Source: Dyella sp. ASV24 (GTDB lineage: Bacteria; Pseudomonadota; Gammaproteobacteria; Xanthomonadales; Rhodanobacteraceae). From it: a DNA stretch of 64,000 bases. Within the stretch, counting starts at the first letter, position 1. Each line of letters starts with the position of its first letter. The stretch lies in the NCBI RefSeq assembly GCF_016428905.1, contig NZ_JAELTQ010000009.1, positions 18,321 through 82,320 on the forward strand. The letters run 5' to 3'. A program made the position numbers and the translations under genes. Shown here one piece after another: positions 53,837 to 63,828 of this stretch. Under the pieces are notes generated by a model that was not told where the DNA came from, made no database searches, and worked only from the letters and a program-made list of their open reading frames with translations.

Positions 53837-55783
53837 CTACTTGGCTGCCCTGCGAAGGGCAGCCCTCAGCAAGCGCTGCTGGACACGATCGCCAAGAGAC
53901 GCCGGCCGGGCTAGGTCCATTCGCTCCAATGCCTCATCCTCGCCGCTGGCCACTTCCCCAGGAGTCAGCGCGGCGCGAAAAATTTCCGCCTTGCCGCGCC
54001 ATGTCACGCTGCGTTTCTTCAACCAGTCGAGCGCTGGCAAAAGCCGCTGTTCGACCTCCGTGAAATCACTTCCGAATGGAAACGGCGGCAACTGCCCTTT
54101 AGCCCGCCAGGGCGCAAGCGCCTGCTTCAGATGCTCGGGACGATTGTTCCGCCATCGCTCGGGAATCTGGAAATCCGCAGCCAACTTGCCGTGTGCTTTC
54201 GCTTCCGCACAAAGCGCGTCGATGAAACGTGCATCGGCAATGGAGAGCATGGCCTCGACGCACTCGCTGTCGGTTTTGCCACGCAGGTCGGCCACGCCGT
54301 ATTCGGTGACAAACAAATCGCGTAGATGGCGTGGAATGGTGGTGTGCCCGTAGTTCCAGCGGATATTGGTCTCGACCCCGCCGCGCCCCTGGCGGGTCGC
54401 ACGCAACATCAGGATGGAGCGACCATCCGGCAACTCGTGCGCCATCGCTACGAAGTTGTACTGGCCACCCACCCCGCTGACCACCTCACCGTTCTCCAGC
54501 CCATCGGACACCGCCGAACCCAGCAGCGTCGCCATCATGCAGGTGTTGAAGAAGCGCGCGCCGCGACGTTGCAGCGAGGCGAGCATCTGGTGATCGCCAT
54601 ACAGCTGGTTGACGTTGGAGACACGACACATGTCCAGCGCATCCGGATCGCTCGCATCGAGCTCGCCCAGCCACTGATACAGTTCGCGCGACCCCAGGAA
54701 GAAGGCTCCACGCAGGTAGTGGCCACCCGGTGTGTCGGATGACAACCGGCCGCAGGCGGCGGCGCGCTCCAGCGCCATGTTGTCCCAGGCACGACGTTTG
54801 AGGATGCCCGCACGCTGCAGGTGCATGAAGCCATCCATCACCATCTCGCTGGCGCCATACAACCCCGTACGCAGCGGCGCCAGCCCACCCATGCGGGAAG
54901 CCATGGCATGCGTGCCGCCTCGCGGATCGAGCGCCACCAGTGCGCGCCGCCATTGCGTGTTGTCCTCCTGACGCCAGCGCAATCCATAGACCAAAGCATC
55001 AGATAACGCGCCGATGCCGATCTGCAGGCAGCCACTGTCGCGGACCAAGGCACTGGCATGCATGCCCAGTGCGTACTCCACCAGATCGATGGGCTGACGA
55101 GGCAAGGCAAACAAAGGGGGTGCTTTTTCCGTATGCAGCTCGACGTCGAAATAATCGTGCTCCACTTCGGCGTGCCCACTGATATACGGCAGGTCCGGAT
55201 GGACGACGGCCACGCACAGGGGCCGGGGTTTACCCGATTGCACCACGCGATCAATGAAGTCGAACGTCAGATCCGGGTTGCATGACAAGCTGTAGCGCAC
55301 ACCCTCCGGTGTCTCGCGGCGAGCTACCAGCTGCACGAGCAGATTGATGTCCTGCACGGCAAGGTCACGCGCAACATGCGTGTAGTTCTGACTGATGTAA
55401 TTGCGCTGTGCGCTGCCCGAACCTAACAGCGCGCCCGATTGCATATAGAACTCATGCACCGCCACATTGGATGGCAACTGGTTGCGCGCCTGATCGATCG
55501 CGTATTCCGGATCGACAGCATCTGCACCGAAATGACGCTCAACGAAAGGCCCGACGAAACGCGCCTCCAGCCCAGGTGCCGGATGTGGCCGAGTCAGAGA
55601 CAGTGCGGTGTAGAGGGCCAGCGAGCGAGACGTGTCCGCCTTGGTCAGGCGATAGAGCGCATTGAGCAGATCATGCGGTTTGCCGAGCCCCAAGGGGGCC
55701 GCCACGCGCAGGTCTGGACCAATCCTCTCGGCGATCTGTTGTGCGCATGCTTCGGTGTCGGTATGGCATTGCTCTGGCGACAT
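53837..55783 (-). CDS. Acetyl-CoA hydrolase/transferase family protein
   Basis: 648 aa, longer than the roughly 500-aa classical acetyl-CoA hydrolases because of an N-terminal extension. The C-terminal half has the family blocks SGVGGQYNFVAMAHELPDGRSILMLRATR and ETNIRWNYGHTTIPRHLRDLFVTEYGVADLRGKTD; GCLQIGIGALSDALVYGL is the matching mid-domain segment. Members transfer CoA between acids or hydrolyse acyl-CoA. Start at 55783; upstream reading runs into the divergent PLD gene. It converges with the FNR-type gene, with 10 bases between. Confidence 0.85.
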   Translation of the reverse strand: MSPEQCHTDTEACAQQIAERIGPDLRVAAPLGLGKPHDLLNALYRLTKADTSRSLALYTALSLTRPHPAPGLEARFVGPFVERHFGADAVDPEYAIDQARNQLPSNVAVHEFYMQSGALLGSGSAQRNYISQNYTHVARDLAVQDINLLVQLVARRETPEGVRYSLSCNPDLTFDFIDRVVQSGKPRPLCVAVVHPDLPYISGHAEVEHDYFDVELHTEKAPPLFALPRQPIDLVEYALGMHASALVRDSGCLQIGIGALSDALVYGLRWRQEDNTQWRRALVALDPRGGTHAMASRMGGLAPLRTGLYGASEMVMDGFMHLQRAGILKRRAWDNMALERAAACGRLSSDTPGGHYLRGAFFLGSRELYQWLGELDASDPDALDMCRVSNVNQLYGDHQMLASLQRRGARFFNTCMMATLLGSAVSDGLENGEVVSGVGGQYNFVAMAHELPDGRSILMLRATRQGRGGVETNIRWNYGHTTIPRHLRDLFVTEYGVADLRGKTDSECVEAMLSIADARFIDALCAEAKAHGKLAADFQIPERWRNNRPEHLKQALAPWRAKGQLPPFPFGSDFTEVEQRLLPALDWLKKRSVTWRGKAEIFRAALTPGEVASGEDEALERMDLARPASLGDRVQQRLLRAALRRAAK

Positions 55784-55860
55784 GGAGCCACATGGCAGGG
55801 GCGATGTTGCGTATTGGTGACACGCCCGAAGTGAATACGGCTTGAAGAAGCCCCGAACCC

Positions 55861-57330
55861 ATGTCCTACACTCGGACCATGAGCCACCATGCCGCACCCG
55901 TCCATGCCCGCCTGCTCGCCGAACAGGCATTGAGCCGAGCTGCAGGGGCACCCCTGCTAACAGGCAATCGCGTCGAACTGTTGATCGATGCCGCCGCACA
56001 CTATGACGCCTGGCTGGCAGCAATCCGCGGGGCGCAGGAGCGCGTGCTGCTGGAGAACTACATCATCCGCGACGACGCTGTTGGCCTGGCCTTTCGCGAG
56101 GCCCTGGTCGAGTGCGCGAAACGTGGCGTGTTCGTGGCCGTGGTCTACGACTGGCTCGGCTGCAAGGGGCAGTCGAGAGACCGTTTCTGGGCACCGTTGC
56201 GTGCCGCCGGCGGCCAGGTGCGTGCTTTCAATCCACCCCAGTTCGGACAACCGTTCGGCTGGATAAGCCGCGACCACCGCAAGCTGCTGGTGGTCGACGG
56301 CACGCAAGGGTTTCTCTCCGGCGTATGCATCAGCGAAAAGTGGCTGGGCGAGCCCGCCAAGGGCATCGCCCCGTGGCGCGACACGGGAGTGGCCTTGCTC
56401 GGCCCCGCGGTCGCCGAACTGGAACACGCCTTCGTCGAGAGTTGGGCCAATATCGGCACGCCACTCTCTCCATTGGCAACATTGGTGGGCGACAACACGG
56501 GTAGCGTGGCGCTACGCGTCATCGCCACGCAGCCAGCCACCGCCGGCATGTACCGCCTGGATCAGCTCATTGCCGCCATGGCACGCAAGACGCTATGGCT
56601 CACTGACGCCTACTTCATCGGCGTCGCACCCTATGTGCAGGCGCTGGCCGCGGCGGCGCGCGATGGCGTGGACGTCCGTCTGCTGGTGCCAGGCAGTAGC
56701 GACATCCCGGTGGTGGCGGGGATGTCACGCGCAGGCTACCGCCCGCTGCTCAAGGCCGGCATCCGCGTCTTCGAATGGAACGGCTCCATGCTGCACGCCA
56801 AGACCGCCGTGGCGGATGGATTGTGGGCACGCGTAGGCTCTTCCAACCTCAACCTTGCCAGTTGGCTGAGCAATCGCGAAATCGATGTGGCGGTGGAAGA
56901 CACCGGCTTTGCGCGGCAGCTTGCCGAGCAATACGAGCGCGACCTGGAAAACGCCACGGAGATCGTGCTGGCTCCAGGACGCTGGCGCCGCCATGCGGAT
57001 CACGTACAAACCAGCACCGGCCGACCGCCACGCACGCGCCACGTGGGCGGCAGTTCTGGGCGTGCCGCGGCTGGCGCACTGCGCATCGCCAATACCGTGG
57101 GCGCAGCCCTGACTGATCGGCGTGTGCTGGGCGATACCGCGACAGGGCCGCTGTTGATCGGGGCAGCCGTGCTGAGTCTGCTGGCCATCGTGGCCATTTT
57201 CTGGCCAGCGGTTATCGGTTGGCCGCTGGCTGCGCTGGCGGTCTGGCTCGCCATGAACTTCAGCGCCCGGGCCTGGCGTCTGCGCCGGCGCTTCAAGCGA
57301 CGCGCTGCCGGACTCGACGACGCGGGATAG
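55861..57330 (+). CDS. Cardiolipin synthase-like phospholipase D protein
   Basis: 489 aa with two HKD motifs: DHRKLLVVDG and MLHAKTAVADG, the paired active site of the PLD superfamily. LLENYIIRDDAVG and RVGSSNLNLASWLSNREIDVAVED are standard neighbours. Unlike E. coli ClsA it has no N-terminal membrane anchor; instead it ends in two hydrophobic segments (ATGPLLIGAAVLSLLAIVAIFWPAVIGWPLAALAVWLA). It probably joins phosphatidylglycerol units or uses a related donor. An internal ATG at 55879 is an equally possible start. Confidence 0.88.
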   Translation: MSYTRTMSHHAAPVHARLLAEQALSRAAGAPLLTGNRVELLIDAAAHYDAWLAAIRGAQERVLLENYIIRDDAVGLAFREALVECAKRGVFVAVVYDWLGCKGQSRDRFWAPLRAAGGQVRAFNPPQFGQPFGWISRDHRKLLVVDGTQGFLSGVCISEKWLGEPAKGIAPWRDTGVALLGPAVAELEHAFVESWANIGTPLSPLATLVGDNTGSVALRVIATQPATAGMYRLDQLIAAMARKTLWLTDAYFIGVAPYVQALAAAARDGVDVRLLVPGSSDIPVVAGMSRAGYRPLLKAGIRVFEWNGSMLHAKTAVADGLWARVGSSNLNLASWLSNREIDVAVEDTGFARQLAEQYERDLENATEIVLAPGRWRRHADHVQTSTGRPPRTRHVGGSSGRAAAGALRIANTVGAALTDRRVLGDTATGPLLIGAAVLSLLAIVAIFWPAVIGWPLAALAVWLAMNFSARAWRLRRRFKRRAAGLDDAG

Positions 57331-57443
57331 CCACCAAGATCCAATAAATACAGTGAGATAGGGGCTATGCCTTAGGCCGCGACTACGCTTGATGGGGCAA
57401 GCGAATGTAATCCCTGCATTCCCCATGCTAGGCTCGCCCCTTC

Positions 57444-58817
57444 ATGCGCTCGTCCGACGACTACAGCCCCGACCAGGCCGGCCCGCCGCCGCGCCAGATC
57501 CTGACGCCCAGTTCGCTCAACCGACTGGTGCGGGATCTGCTGGAAGACGCACTGCCGCTGATCTGGATTGAAGGCGAGCTGTCGAACGTGGCCCGGCCCG
57601 CCTCAGGGCACCTGTACTTCACCCTGAAAGATGCCAACGCCCAAGTGCGTTGCGCCATGTTTCGCCCCAAGACCACCTGGCTGAAATTCCGTCCCGGCGA
57701 CGGCATGCACGTATTGGTGCGGGCACGCGTAGGGCTGTACGAGCCGCGCGGCGAGTTCCAACTGGTGGCCGAGCACATGGAGCCGGCAGGCGAAGGCGCC
57801 CTGCAACGCGAGTTCGAGCAACTCAAGGCGCGCCTGGATGCGGAGGGACTATTCGATCCCGCCCGCAAGCGCCCCCTGCCCCGTTATGCACGGCGCATCG
57901 GCGTTATTACCTCAGCCACCGGCGCGGCCATCCGCGACGTGCTCAGCGTGATGTCCCGCCGCTGGCCACTCGCCGATGTGGACGTGCTGCCGGTCCCCGT
58001 ACAAGGTCGTGAGGCGCCACCGGCCATCGTGCAGATGCTGCGCCGGGCATCGGCAAGTGGGCGCTACGACGTGCTGCTAGTGACGCGTGGCGGTGGATCA
58101 CTGGAAGACCTCTGGGCCTTCAACGATGAGCAAGTCGCTCGCGCCATTCACGCCAGCGCGGTGCCAGTGGTTTCCGCCGTGGGTCACGAAATCGACTTCA
58201 GCATCGCCGACTTCGTCGCCGACCTGCGCGCGCCCACGCCATCGGCTGCCGCTGAATTGTTGGTGCCCGATGCTCACGCCCTGCAACGTCACCTGCACCA
58301 ACTACAACAACGGCTGGTGACGCTGGAGCAGCGCCGACTGCAGTCGCGCAGCCAACGCGTCGATCATCTTTTCGCACGCCTGCAGGCTCAACGCCCGCAA
58401 GCGCGGCTGGCCCGCGATCGCGAACGCCTGATCCATCTGCACCGACGCCTGTTAGGCGTGCAGCGTGAACAGACTCAGCATCGCCGAAGCCAACTGGAGC
58501 GGGCACACGCGCGACTCCTGGCGCAGCATCCCAAGCTGCGCCTGACGCTATTGCAGCGGCGCTCCGCCGAATTGATGCAACGCCTGCGCCACGCCATCGA
58601 ACGCAAGATGGAGCGCGATCAGCTCCTGCTCCGTCAGACGGGTCGTGCATTGCACGCCATCAGCCCGCTGGCCACCCTGGAACGCGGCTACTCCATCCTT
58701 TTCGACAAGGACGGCAAAGTGCTGCGGTCGGCCACCGGTATCGACGAAGGCACACCCGTGCGTGCGCGGCTTGCCGACGGCGAGTTGCCGCTGATCGTTA
58801 CCAAAAAAGACGCCTAA
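57444..58817 (+). CDS. xseA: Exodeoxyribonuclease VII large subunit
   Basis: 457 aa. N-terminal OB-fold (about residues 20-120: LSNVARPASGHLYFTLKDANAQVRCAMF), then the catalytic domain with RIGVITSATGAAIRDVLSVMSRRWP and LVTRGGGSLEDLWAFNDE, and a long Arg/Gln-rich coiled coil (about 285-400) that binds XseB subunits. The C-terminal TLERGYSILFDKDGKVLRS is conserved. Single-strand exonuclease acting in both directions. xseB is not in the window. Confidence 0.96.
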   Translation: MRSSDDYSPDQAGPPPRQILTPSSLNRLVRDLLEDALPLIWIEGELSNVARPASGHLYFTLKDANAQVRCAMFRPKTTWLKFRPGDGMHVLVRARVGLYEPRGEFQLVAEHMEPAGEGALQREFEQLKARLDAEGLFDPARKRPLPRYARRIGVITSATGAAIRDVLSVMSRRWPLADVDVLPVPVQGREAPPAIVQMLRRASASGRYDVLLVTRGGGSLEDLWAFNDEQVARAIHASAVPVVSAVGHEIDFSIADFVADLRAPTPSAAAELLVPDAHALQRHLHQLQQRLVTLEQRRLQSRSQRVDHLFARLQAQRPQARLARDRERLIHLHRRLLGVQREQTQHRRSQLERAHARLLAQHPKLRLTLLQRRSAELMQRLRHAIERKMERDQLLLRQTGRALHAISPLATLERGYSILFDKDGKVLRSATGIDEGTPVRARLADGELPLIVTKKDA

Positions 58818-58896
58818 CGCCTCGCCACCTATCGCGCCTCACGCGCCCTGAACGACCCGTATCGCATCCTTCGCGCTTCAATGCGAGGAGCGAGGC

Positions 58897-60540
58897 ATGA
58901 AGGCAGCGCAACTGTTCGTGAAAGCACTGGAAGCTGAAGGTGTGCACAGCATCTTCGGCGTACCTGGCGAAGAGAATCTGGATTTCGTCGAGGCACTGCG
59001 CGAATCATCCATCCGCCTCATCGTCACCCGTCACGAGCAGGCCGCGGGCTTCATGGCCGCCACGTGGGGACGACTCACCGGCGAGGCCGGCGTCGCGCTA
59101 TCCACCCTGGGCCCCGGCGCCACCAACCTGGTGACCGCAGCGGCGTATGCACAGCTGGGCGCCATGCCCATGCTGATGATCACTGGCCAGAAGCCCATCC
59201 GCGAACACAAGCAGGGCTTGTTCCAACTGGTCGATGTGGTCGACATGATGCAGCCGCTGACCAAATACACGCGGCAGATCGTATCCGCCCCGACCATCCC
59301 GGCGCGCGTACGCGAAGCCTTCCGCCGCGCCGAGGAAGAACGCCCCGGCGCCGTACATCTGGAGCTTCCCGAAGACATTGCCCGCGACACCGTCGACGAA
59401 GCCATCCTGCTGCCTACCGAGTACTCGCGCCGCCCCGCTCCCGATGATGCGGCGCTGGTACAAGCCGCCGAAGCGATTACCCGCGCGAAGCACCCTGTTT
59501 TGATGATCGGCGCCGCTGCGAACCGACAGCGAACCACCGTTGCCTTGCGCGACTTCATCGACAAGCTGGGCATTCCGTTCTTTACCACGCAGATGGGCAA
59601 GGGCGTGATCGACGAAGATCACCCTCTGTGGCTGGGCAATGCGGCGCTGTCGGATGGCGACTTCGTGCATCGCGCCATTGATGCCGCCGACGTGATCATC
59701 AACGCGGGCCACGATGTGGTGGAAAAGCCGCCGTTCTTCATGCGCAAAGGCCGACGCACGGTCATCCACATCAACTTCTCCAGCGCCGAAGTGGATGCGG
59801 TGTACTTCCCGCAGATCGAGGTCGTCGGCGATATCGCCCACACCATCGAACGCCTTACCGACGCATTGCAACCGCAGCCGCATTGGAACTTCGATTACTT
59901 CAATCGCGTGCGAAACGCGTTCCACAAGCAGCTGCAGGACCACGCGCGCGACGACCGCTTCCCTATGCACCCGGTGCGCATTGTCGATGACACACGCCGC
60001 TTCATGCCCGACGACGGCATGCTGTGCCTGGACAACGGCATGTACAAGATCTGGTATGCGCGCTACTACCGCGCGCGTCAGCCCAACACCATCCTGCTCG
60101 ACAATGCGCTAGCCACCATGGGGGCCGGCCTGCCCTCGGCGATGGCCGCAAAAATGGTGTATCCGGAGCGCAAAGTGCTCGCCATCTGCGGCGACGGCGG
60201 CTTCATGATGAATGCGCAAGAGCTGGAAACCGCTGTGCGACTGAAGCTCGACCTGGTGATCCTGCTGGTGCGCGACGATGCCTACGGGATGATCCGCTGG
60301 AAGCAGGCCGAGATGGGTTATCCGGACTACGGCATGCTGTTTGGCAATCCTGATTTTGTTGCCTTTGCCGAGGCACACGGCGCACACGGACACCGTCCCG
60401 CCAGTGCTGACGAATTTCTGCCGACGCTGGAACGCGCATTCAACGCGGGCGGCGTGCACCTTATCGACCTTGCGATCGACTACTCGGACAATCACCGCAT
60501 TCTCAATGAAGAGATCCCGCGTCTCAGCGCTGCGGTCTGA
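58897..60540 (+). CDS. Acetolactate synthase large-subunit-type enzyme
   Basis: 547 aa thiamine-diphosphate enzyme expected to condense pyruvate to 2-acetolactate. Catalytic Glu47 is in RHEQAAGFMA, and the cofactor motif starts GDGGFMMNAQELETA and ends RDDAYGMIRW. There is no ilvN regulatory subunit and no ilvC next door, which favours a catabolic (AlsS-like) enzyme over branched-chain biosynthesis. GAGGAG lies 8 to 9 bases before the ATG. It is followed after 21 bases by an aldehyde dehydrogenase; the pair recurs in proteobacteria and may act in one pathway. Confidence 0.85.
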   Translation: MKAAQLFVKALEAEGVHSIFGVPGEENLDFVEALRESSIRLIVTRHEQAAGFMAATWGRLTGEAGVALSTLGPGATNLVTAAAYAQLGAMPMLMITGQKPIREHKQGLFQLVDVVDMMQPLTKYTRQIVSAPTIPARVREAFRRAEEERPGAVHLELPEDIARDTVDEAILLPTEYSRRPAPDDAALVQAAEAITRAKHPVLMIGAAANRQRTTVALRDFIDKLGIPFFTTQMGKGVIDEDHPLWLGNAALSDGDFVHRAIDAADVIINAGHDVVEKPPFFMRKGRRTVIHINFSSAEVDAVYFPQIEVVGDIAHTIERLTDALQPQPHWNFDYFNRVRNAFHKQLQDHARDDRFPMHPVRIVDDTRRFMPDDGMLCLDNGMYKIWYARYYRARQPNTILLDNALATMGAGLPSAMAAKMVYPERKVLAICGDGGFMMNAQELETAVRLKLDLVILLVRDDAYGMIRWKQAEMGYPDYGMLFGNPDFVAFAEAHGAHGHRPASADEFLPTLERAFNAGGVHLIDLAIDYSDNHRILNEEIPRLSAAV

Positions 60541-60561
60541 ATCCCCTTGCCGGAGTCACCC

Positions 60562-61992
60562 ATGCTTGCCAAGAGTTACCCCTATTACCTCGCCAACCAG
60601 CCGCAAACATCCAAGGAAACGATGGATGTGCTGGACAAGTACAGCGGCAAGGTTGCCACCAAGGTGGCCGTGCCGGATACCAAGGCAGTAGAGAAAGCCA
60701 TCGCCGCAGCAGTGAAGGCAACGGTCCCCATGCGCGAATTCAAGCCCTGGGCCCGGCAGGAGGTATTGCAACACTGCGTGCAACGCTTCAAGGAGCGCCG
60801 CGAGGAACTGGCCTATGCGCTTTGCGTCGAAGCCGGCAAGCCGATCAGGGACTCCGACGGTGAAGTCACACGTCTGATCGAGACCTTCTCCATCGCGGCG
60901 GAAGAAGCTGTACGCATCAACGGCGAAACCATCAACCTCGATATCGCCAAGCGTCTCGACGGCTACCACGGGTATACCAAGCGCGTGCCACTGGGACCGG
61001 TGTCGTTCATCACGCCCTTCAACTTCCCGCTGAACCTGGTGGCGCACAAGGTTGCCCCCGCCATCGCCGCCGGATGTCCGTTCGTGCTGAAACCGGCGGA
61101 ACGCACGCCTATCGGTGCACTCATTATTGGCGAGGTACTGGCGGAAACCGATCTCCCCAAAGGGGCCTTCTCCATCCTCAACCTCGATGGCAAGCGCGCT
61201 GGTCCGCTGGTGGAAGATCCTCGTTTCAAGCTGCTCTCCTTCACGGGCAGTCAGATTGGCTGGGATTTGAAAGCCCGCGCCGGCCACAAGAAGGTGACGC
61301 TGGAACTCGGCGGCAACGCCGCCTGCATCATCGACGCTGACCAGGGCCCGCATCTCGATCATGTGATCGACCGCCTTGTGTTCGGCGCGTTCTATCAATC
61401 AGGCCAGAGCTGCATCAGCGTGCAGCGCATCTACGTGCACGAATCGCTATATGAAGAACTGAAGAAGCGACTCGTTGCCGCGGTGAAGAAACTCAAGGCG
61501 GGCGACCCGAAGAAGAAAGACACCTTCCTCGGCCCGATGATCGACGAAGCTGCCGCCGAACGCCTGCACGACTGGATCGAGGAAGCACGCAAGGGTGGCG
61601 GCAAGGTGCTGTGCGGCGGCAAGCGCAACGGCGCCATGCTGGAAGCCACGCTGATGGAGAACGTACCCACCAGCGCCAAGGCGCATCGCATGGAAGCCTT
61701 CGGCCCGTTCGCCCTGCTCACGTCTTTTCGCACCTTTGACGAGGTCGTGGACATGGTCGACGACTCCGACTACGGCCTGCAGGCAGGCATCTTCACCGAC
61801 AGCCTCTCCAACGCCATGCGCGCGTGGAACGAGCTGGACCAGGGCGGCGTGGTGGTCAACGACGTGCCCAGCTTCCGAGTCGACAACATGCCCTACGGCG
61901 GCGTGAAGCTCTCCGGCATCGGCCGCGAAGGTGTGCGCTGGGCCATCGAGGACATGACGGAGTTGCGTCTCATGGTGATGCGCGAACGCTGA
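60562..61992 (+). CDS. NAD(P)-dependent aldehyde dehydrogenase
   Basis: 476 aa. Conserved ALDH features in order: GPVSFITPFNFPLNLVAHK (cofactor), KPAERTP with the Lys, FTGSQIGWDLK, catalytic Glu in LELGGNAA, catalytic Cys in FYQSGQSCISVQRIYV, and EAFGPFALL. The substrate cannot be deduced from the sequence. GGAG lies 6 bases before the ATG at 60562; the earlier in-frame ATG overlaps the spacing of the upstream gene and is less likely. In an operon with the acetolactate synthase-like gene. Confidence 0.88.
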   Translation: MLAKSYPYYLANQPQTSKETMDVLDKYSGKVATKVAVPDTKAVEKAIAAAVKATVPMREFKPWARQEVLQHCVQRFKERREELAYALCVEAGKPIRDSDGEVTRLIETFSIAAEEAVRINGETINLDIAKRLDGYHGYTKRVPLGPVSFITPFNFPLNLVAHKVAPAIAAGCPFVLKPAERTPIGALIIGEVLAETDLPKGAFSILNLDGKRAGPLVEDPRFKLLSFTGSQIGWDLKARAGHKKVTLELGGNAACIIDADQGPHLDHVIDRLVFGAFYQSGQSCISVQRIYVHESLYEELKKRLVAAVKKLKAGDPKKKDTFLGPMIDEAAAERLHDWIEEARKGGGKVLCGGKRNGAMLEATLMENVPTSAKAHRMEAFGPFALLTSFRTFDEVVDMVDDSDYGLQAGIFTDSLSNAMRAWNELDQGGVVVNDVPSFRVDNMPYGGVKLSGIGREGVRWAIEDMTELRLMVMRER

Positions 61993-62094
61993 TTTCGCAG
62001 GTACTTTCGCCAGCCGCCACACCGCCCTCTGGCTGTCACTGATCTGTCTTGCGTGGGTGCTTAGCTTGCGCAAGACCGACCACGAGGGCATGTC

Positions 62095-63678
62095 ATGCAG
62101 ACCGAAGCCGCAGTCGTCTCCACCGCAACAGCACGCCCCGGAAGCGGTCGAATGTTCGCCCTGATATTTGGCGTCATCCTGCTGGTAGGTGCAGGCTACG
62201 CTGGGCTGCATCTGATGCAGGATCTATCCAGCATCCACGTGCAATCCATCGCCCCCTTCATTCTGCTGGGTGTGGCGCTGCTGATCGCCCTGGCATTCGA
62301 ATTCGTTAACGGCTTCCACGACACCGCCAATGCGGTGGCAACGGTGATCTACACCAACTCCATGCCGGCCAACATGGCGGTGATCTGGTCGGGCACTTTC
62401 AACTTCCTCGGTGTGCTTACCTCGTCAGGCGCAGTCGCGTTCACGGTGGTATCGCTGCTGCCGGTGGAGCTGATTCTGCAGGTCGGCGGGCAAGCGGGCT
62501 TCGCCATGGTGTTTGCCTTGTTGATTGCGGCCATCCTGTGGAATCTCGGCACCTGGTATTTCGGTCTGCCTAATTCTTCTTCGCACACCTTGATCGGTTC
62601 GATCATCGGCGTGGGCCTGGCCAACCAGCTTATCTCCACGCGCAGCGGCACCAGCGGCGTGAATTGGGATGCCGCCATGGGCGTATTCAGGGGCCTGGTG
62701 TTCTCCCCCGTCGCCGGCTTTCTGCTCGCCGGCCTGCTGATGCTGCTGCTGAAGCAACTGGTAAAGATTCCTGCCCTGTACCGCGCCCCCGAAGGCAAGA
62801 CGCCGCCGCCGTGGCCCATCCGCGCCCTACTCGTGCTGACCTGCACCGGCGTGAGCTTCAGCCATGGCTCGAACGACGGACAGAAGGGCATGGGCCTGAT
62901 CATGCTGATTCTGATCGGCACCGTACCCACGGCGTACGCCCTGAATGGCGCGGTATCCGGTGGTGAAGTGAAGACTTTCCACCAGGTTTCCGTCGACACG
63001 CAACGCGTGCTCGGTGGCATCGCGGGCAGCGTGACGTTCGATGGTGACCCGCGCGCCGCCGTTACCGCCGCCGTGCAGCAGCACACGGCGCAAGCAACGA
63101 CGGCACCGGCACTCGCCCAGTTGATCGGGCAGATCGACCATGAAGTCGGCAACCGCCCCTCGCTCAAGTCCGTGCCGCCCGATCAGATGGGTAACGTGCG
63201 CAATGACATCTACCTGGCCAACGCCGCCATTCCGCTGGTGCTGGCACAACCGGGGCTCAGCAAGGATCAGACTGCCACGCTGACCGCCTGGCGCGGCCTG
63301 GGCACCCAGGCCATTCAGTTCATACCGCCGTGGGTGAAGGTGGCCGTGGCGCTCGCACTGGGCCTGGGCACCATGGTTGGCTGGAAGCGCATCGTGGTGA
63401 CGGTAGGCGAAAAGATCGGCAAGGAACACCTGACCTATGCGCAGGGAGCCTCGGCCGAACTGGTGGCCATGGGGCTGATCCAGGCTGCTGACATGTTCCA
63501 CCTGCCGGTCAGTACCACCCACGTGCTCACTTCGGGCGTCGCCGGCACCATGGCCGCCAACGGATCCGGCCTGCAATGGTCTACCGTGCGCAACCTGCTG
63601 ATGGCCTGGGTGCTGACCCTGCCCGCCTCGATCCTGCTGGCAGGCGGACTGTACATTGTCCTCCGCCAGGTCTTCTAA
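62095..63678 (+). CDS. pit: Inorganic phosphate transporter, PiT family
   Basis: 527 aa with about ten membrane helices. Low-affinity metal-phosphate/proton symporter. The duplicated PiT signatures are visible: EFVNGFHDTANAVATVIYT in the N-terminal half and SHGSNDGQKGMGLIMLILIG in the C-terminal half. PNSSSHTLIGSIIGVGLANQL and PVSTTHVLTSGVAGTM are the matching re-entrant loops. A hydrophilic insert of about 120 residues (about 290-410) lies between the halves. No regulatory phoU-like gene is adjacent. Because Pit also takes up arsenate, it is a likely entry path for the toxin handled by the island's ars genes. Confidence 0.93.
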   Translation: MQTEAAVVSTATARPGSGRMFALIFGVILLVGAGYAGLHLMQDLSSIHVQSIAPFILLGVALLIALAFEFVNGFHDTANAVATVIYTNSMPANMAVIWSGTFNFLGVLTSSGAVAFTVVSLLPVELILQVGGQAGFAMVFALLIAAILWNLGTWYFGLPNSSSHTLIGSIIGVGLANQLISTRSGTSGVNWDAAMGVFRGLVFSPVAGFLLAGLLMLLLKQLVKIPALYRAPEGKTPPPWPIRALLVLTCTGVSFSHGSNDGQKGMGLIMLILIGTVPTAYALNGAVSGGEVKTFHQVSVDTQRVLGGIAGSVTFDGDPRAAVTAAVQQHTAQATTAPALAQLIGQIDHEVGNRPSLKSVPPDQMGNVRNDIYLANAAIPLVLAQPGLSKDQTATLTAWRGLGTQAIQFIPPWVKVAVALALGLGTMVGWKRIVVTVGEKIGKEHLTYAQGASAELVAMGLIQAADMFHLPVSTTHVLTSGVAGTMAANGSGLQWSTVRNLLMAWVLTLPASILLAGGLYIVLRQVF

Positions 63679-63691
63679 GCGTTAACGCTTC

Positions 63692-63717
63692 CGGGGTGAG
63701 CGCGATCGGTCACCCCG
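63692..63717 (+). terminator. Hairpin after pit
   Basis: CGGGGTGA (63692-63699) pairs with TCACCCCG (63710-63717), starting 14 bases after the pit stop. No long U-run follows. The palindrome AGCGTTAACGCT lies just before it. Confidence 0.55.
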
Positions 63718-63785
63718 AATCGGTTGCATGGTGGTCTTCACGCGTCACATCTGGCGTCGCGATCACGGCTATTGTTCAATCATGA

Positions 63786-63803
63786 GGCCCGCCACGGCGG
63801 GCC
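63786..63803. other. GC-rich hairpin near the contig end
   Basis: GGCCCGCC-AC-GGCGGGCC, a perfect 8-bp stem. No gene can be seen next to it before the assembly breaks off. It may be a terminator of a gene that would lie further right on the minus strand. Confidence 0.4.
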
Positions 63804-63828
63804 GTAGCCGTCGCGTCCTCTCTAGGAG

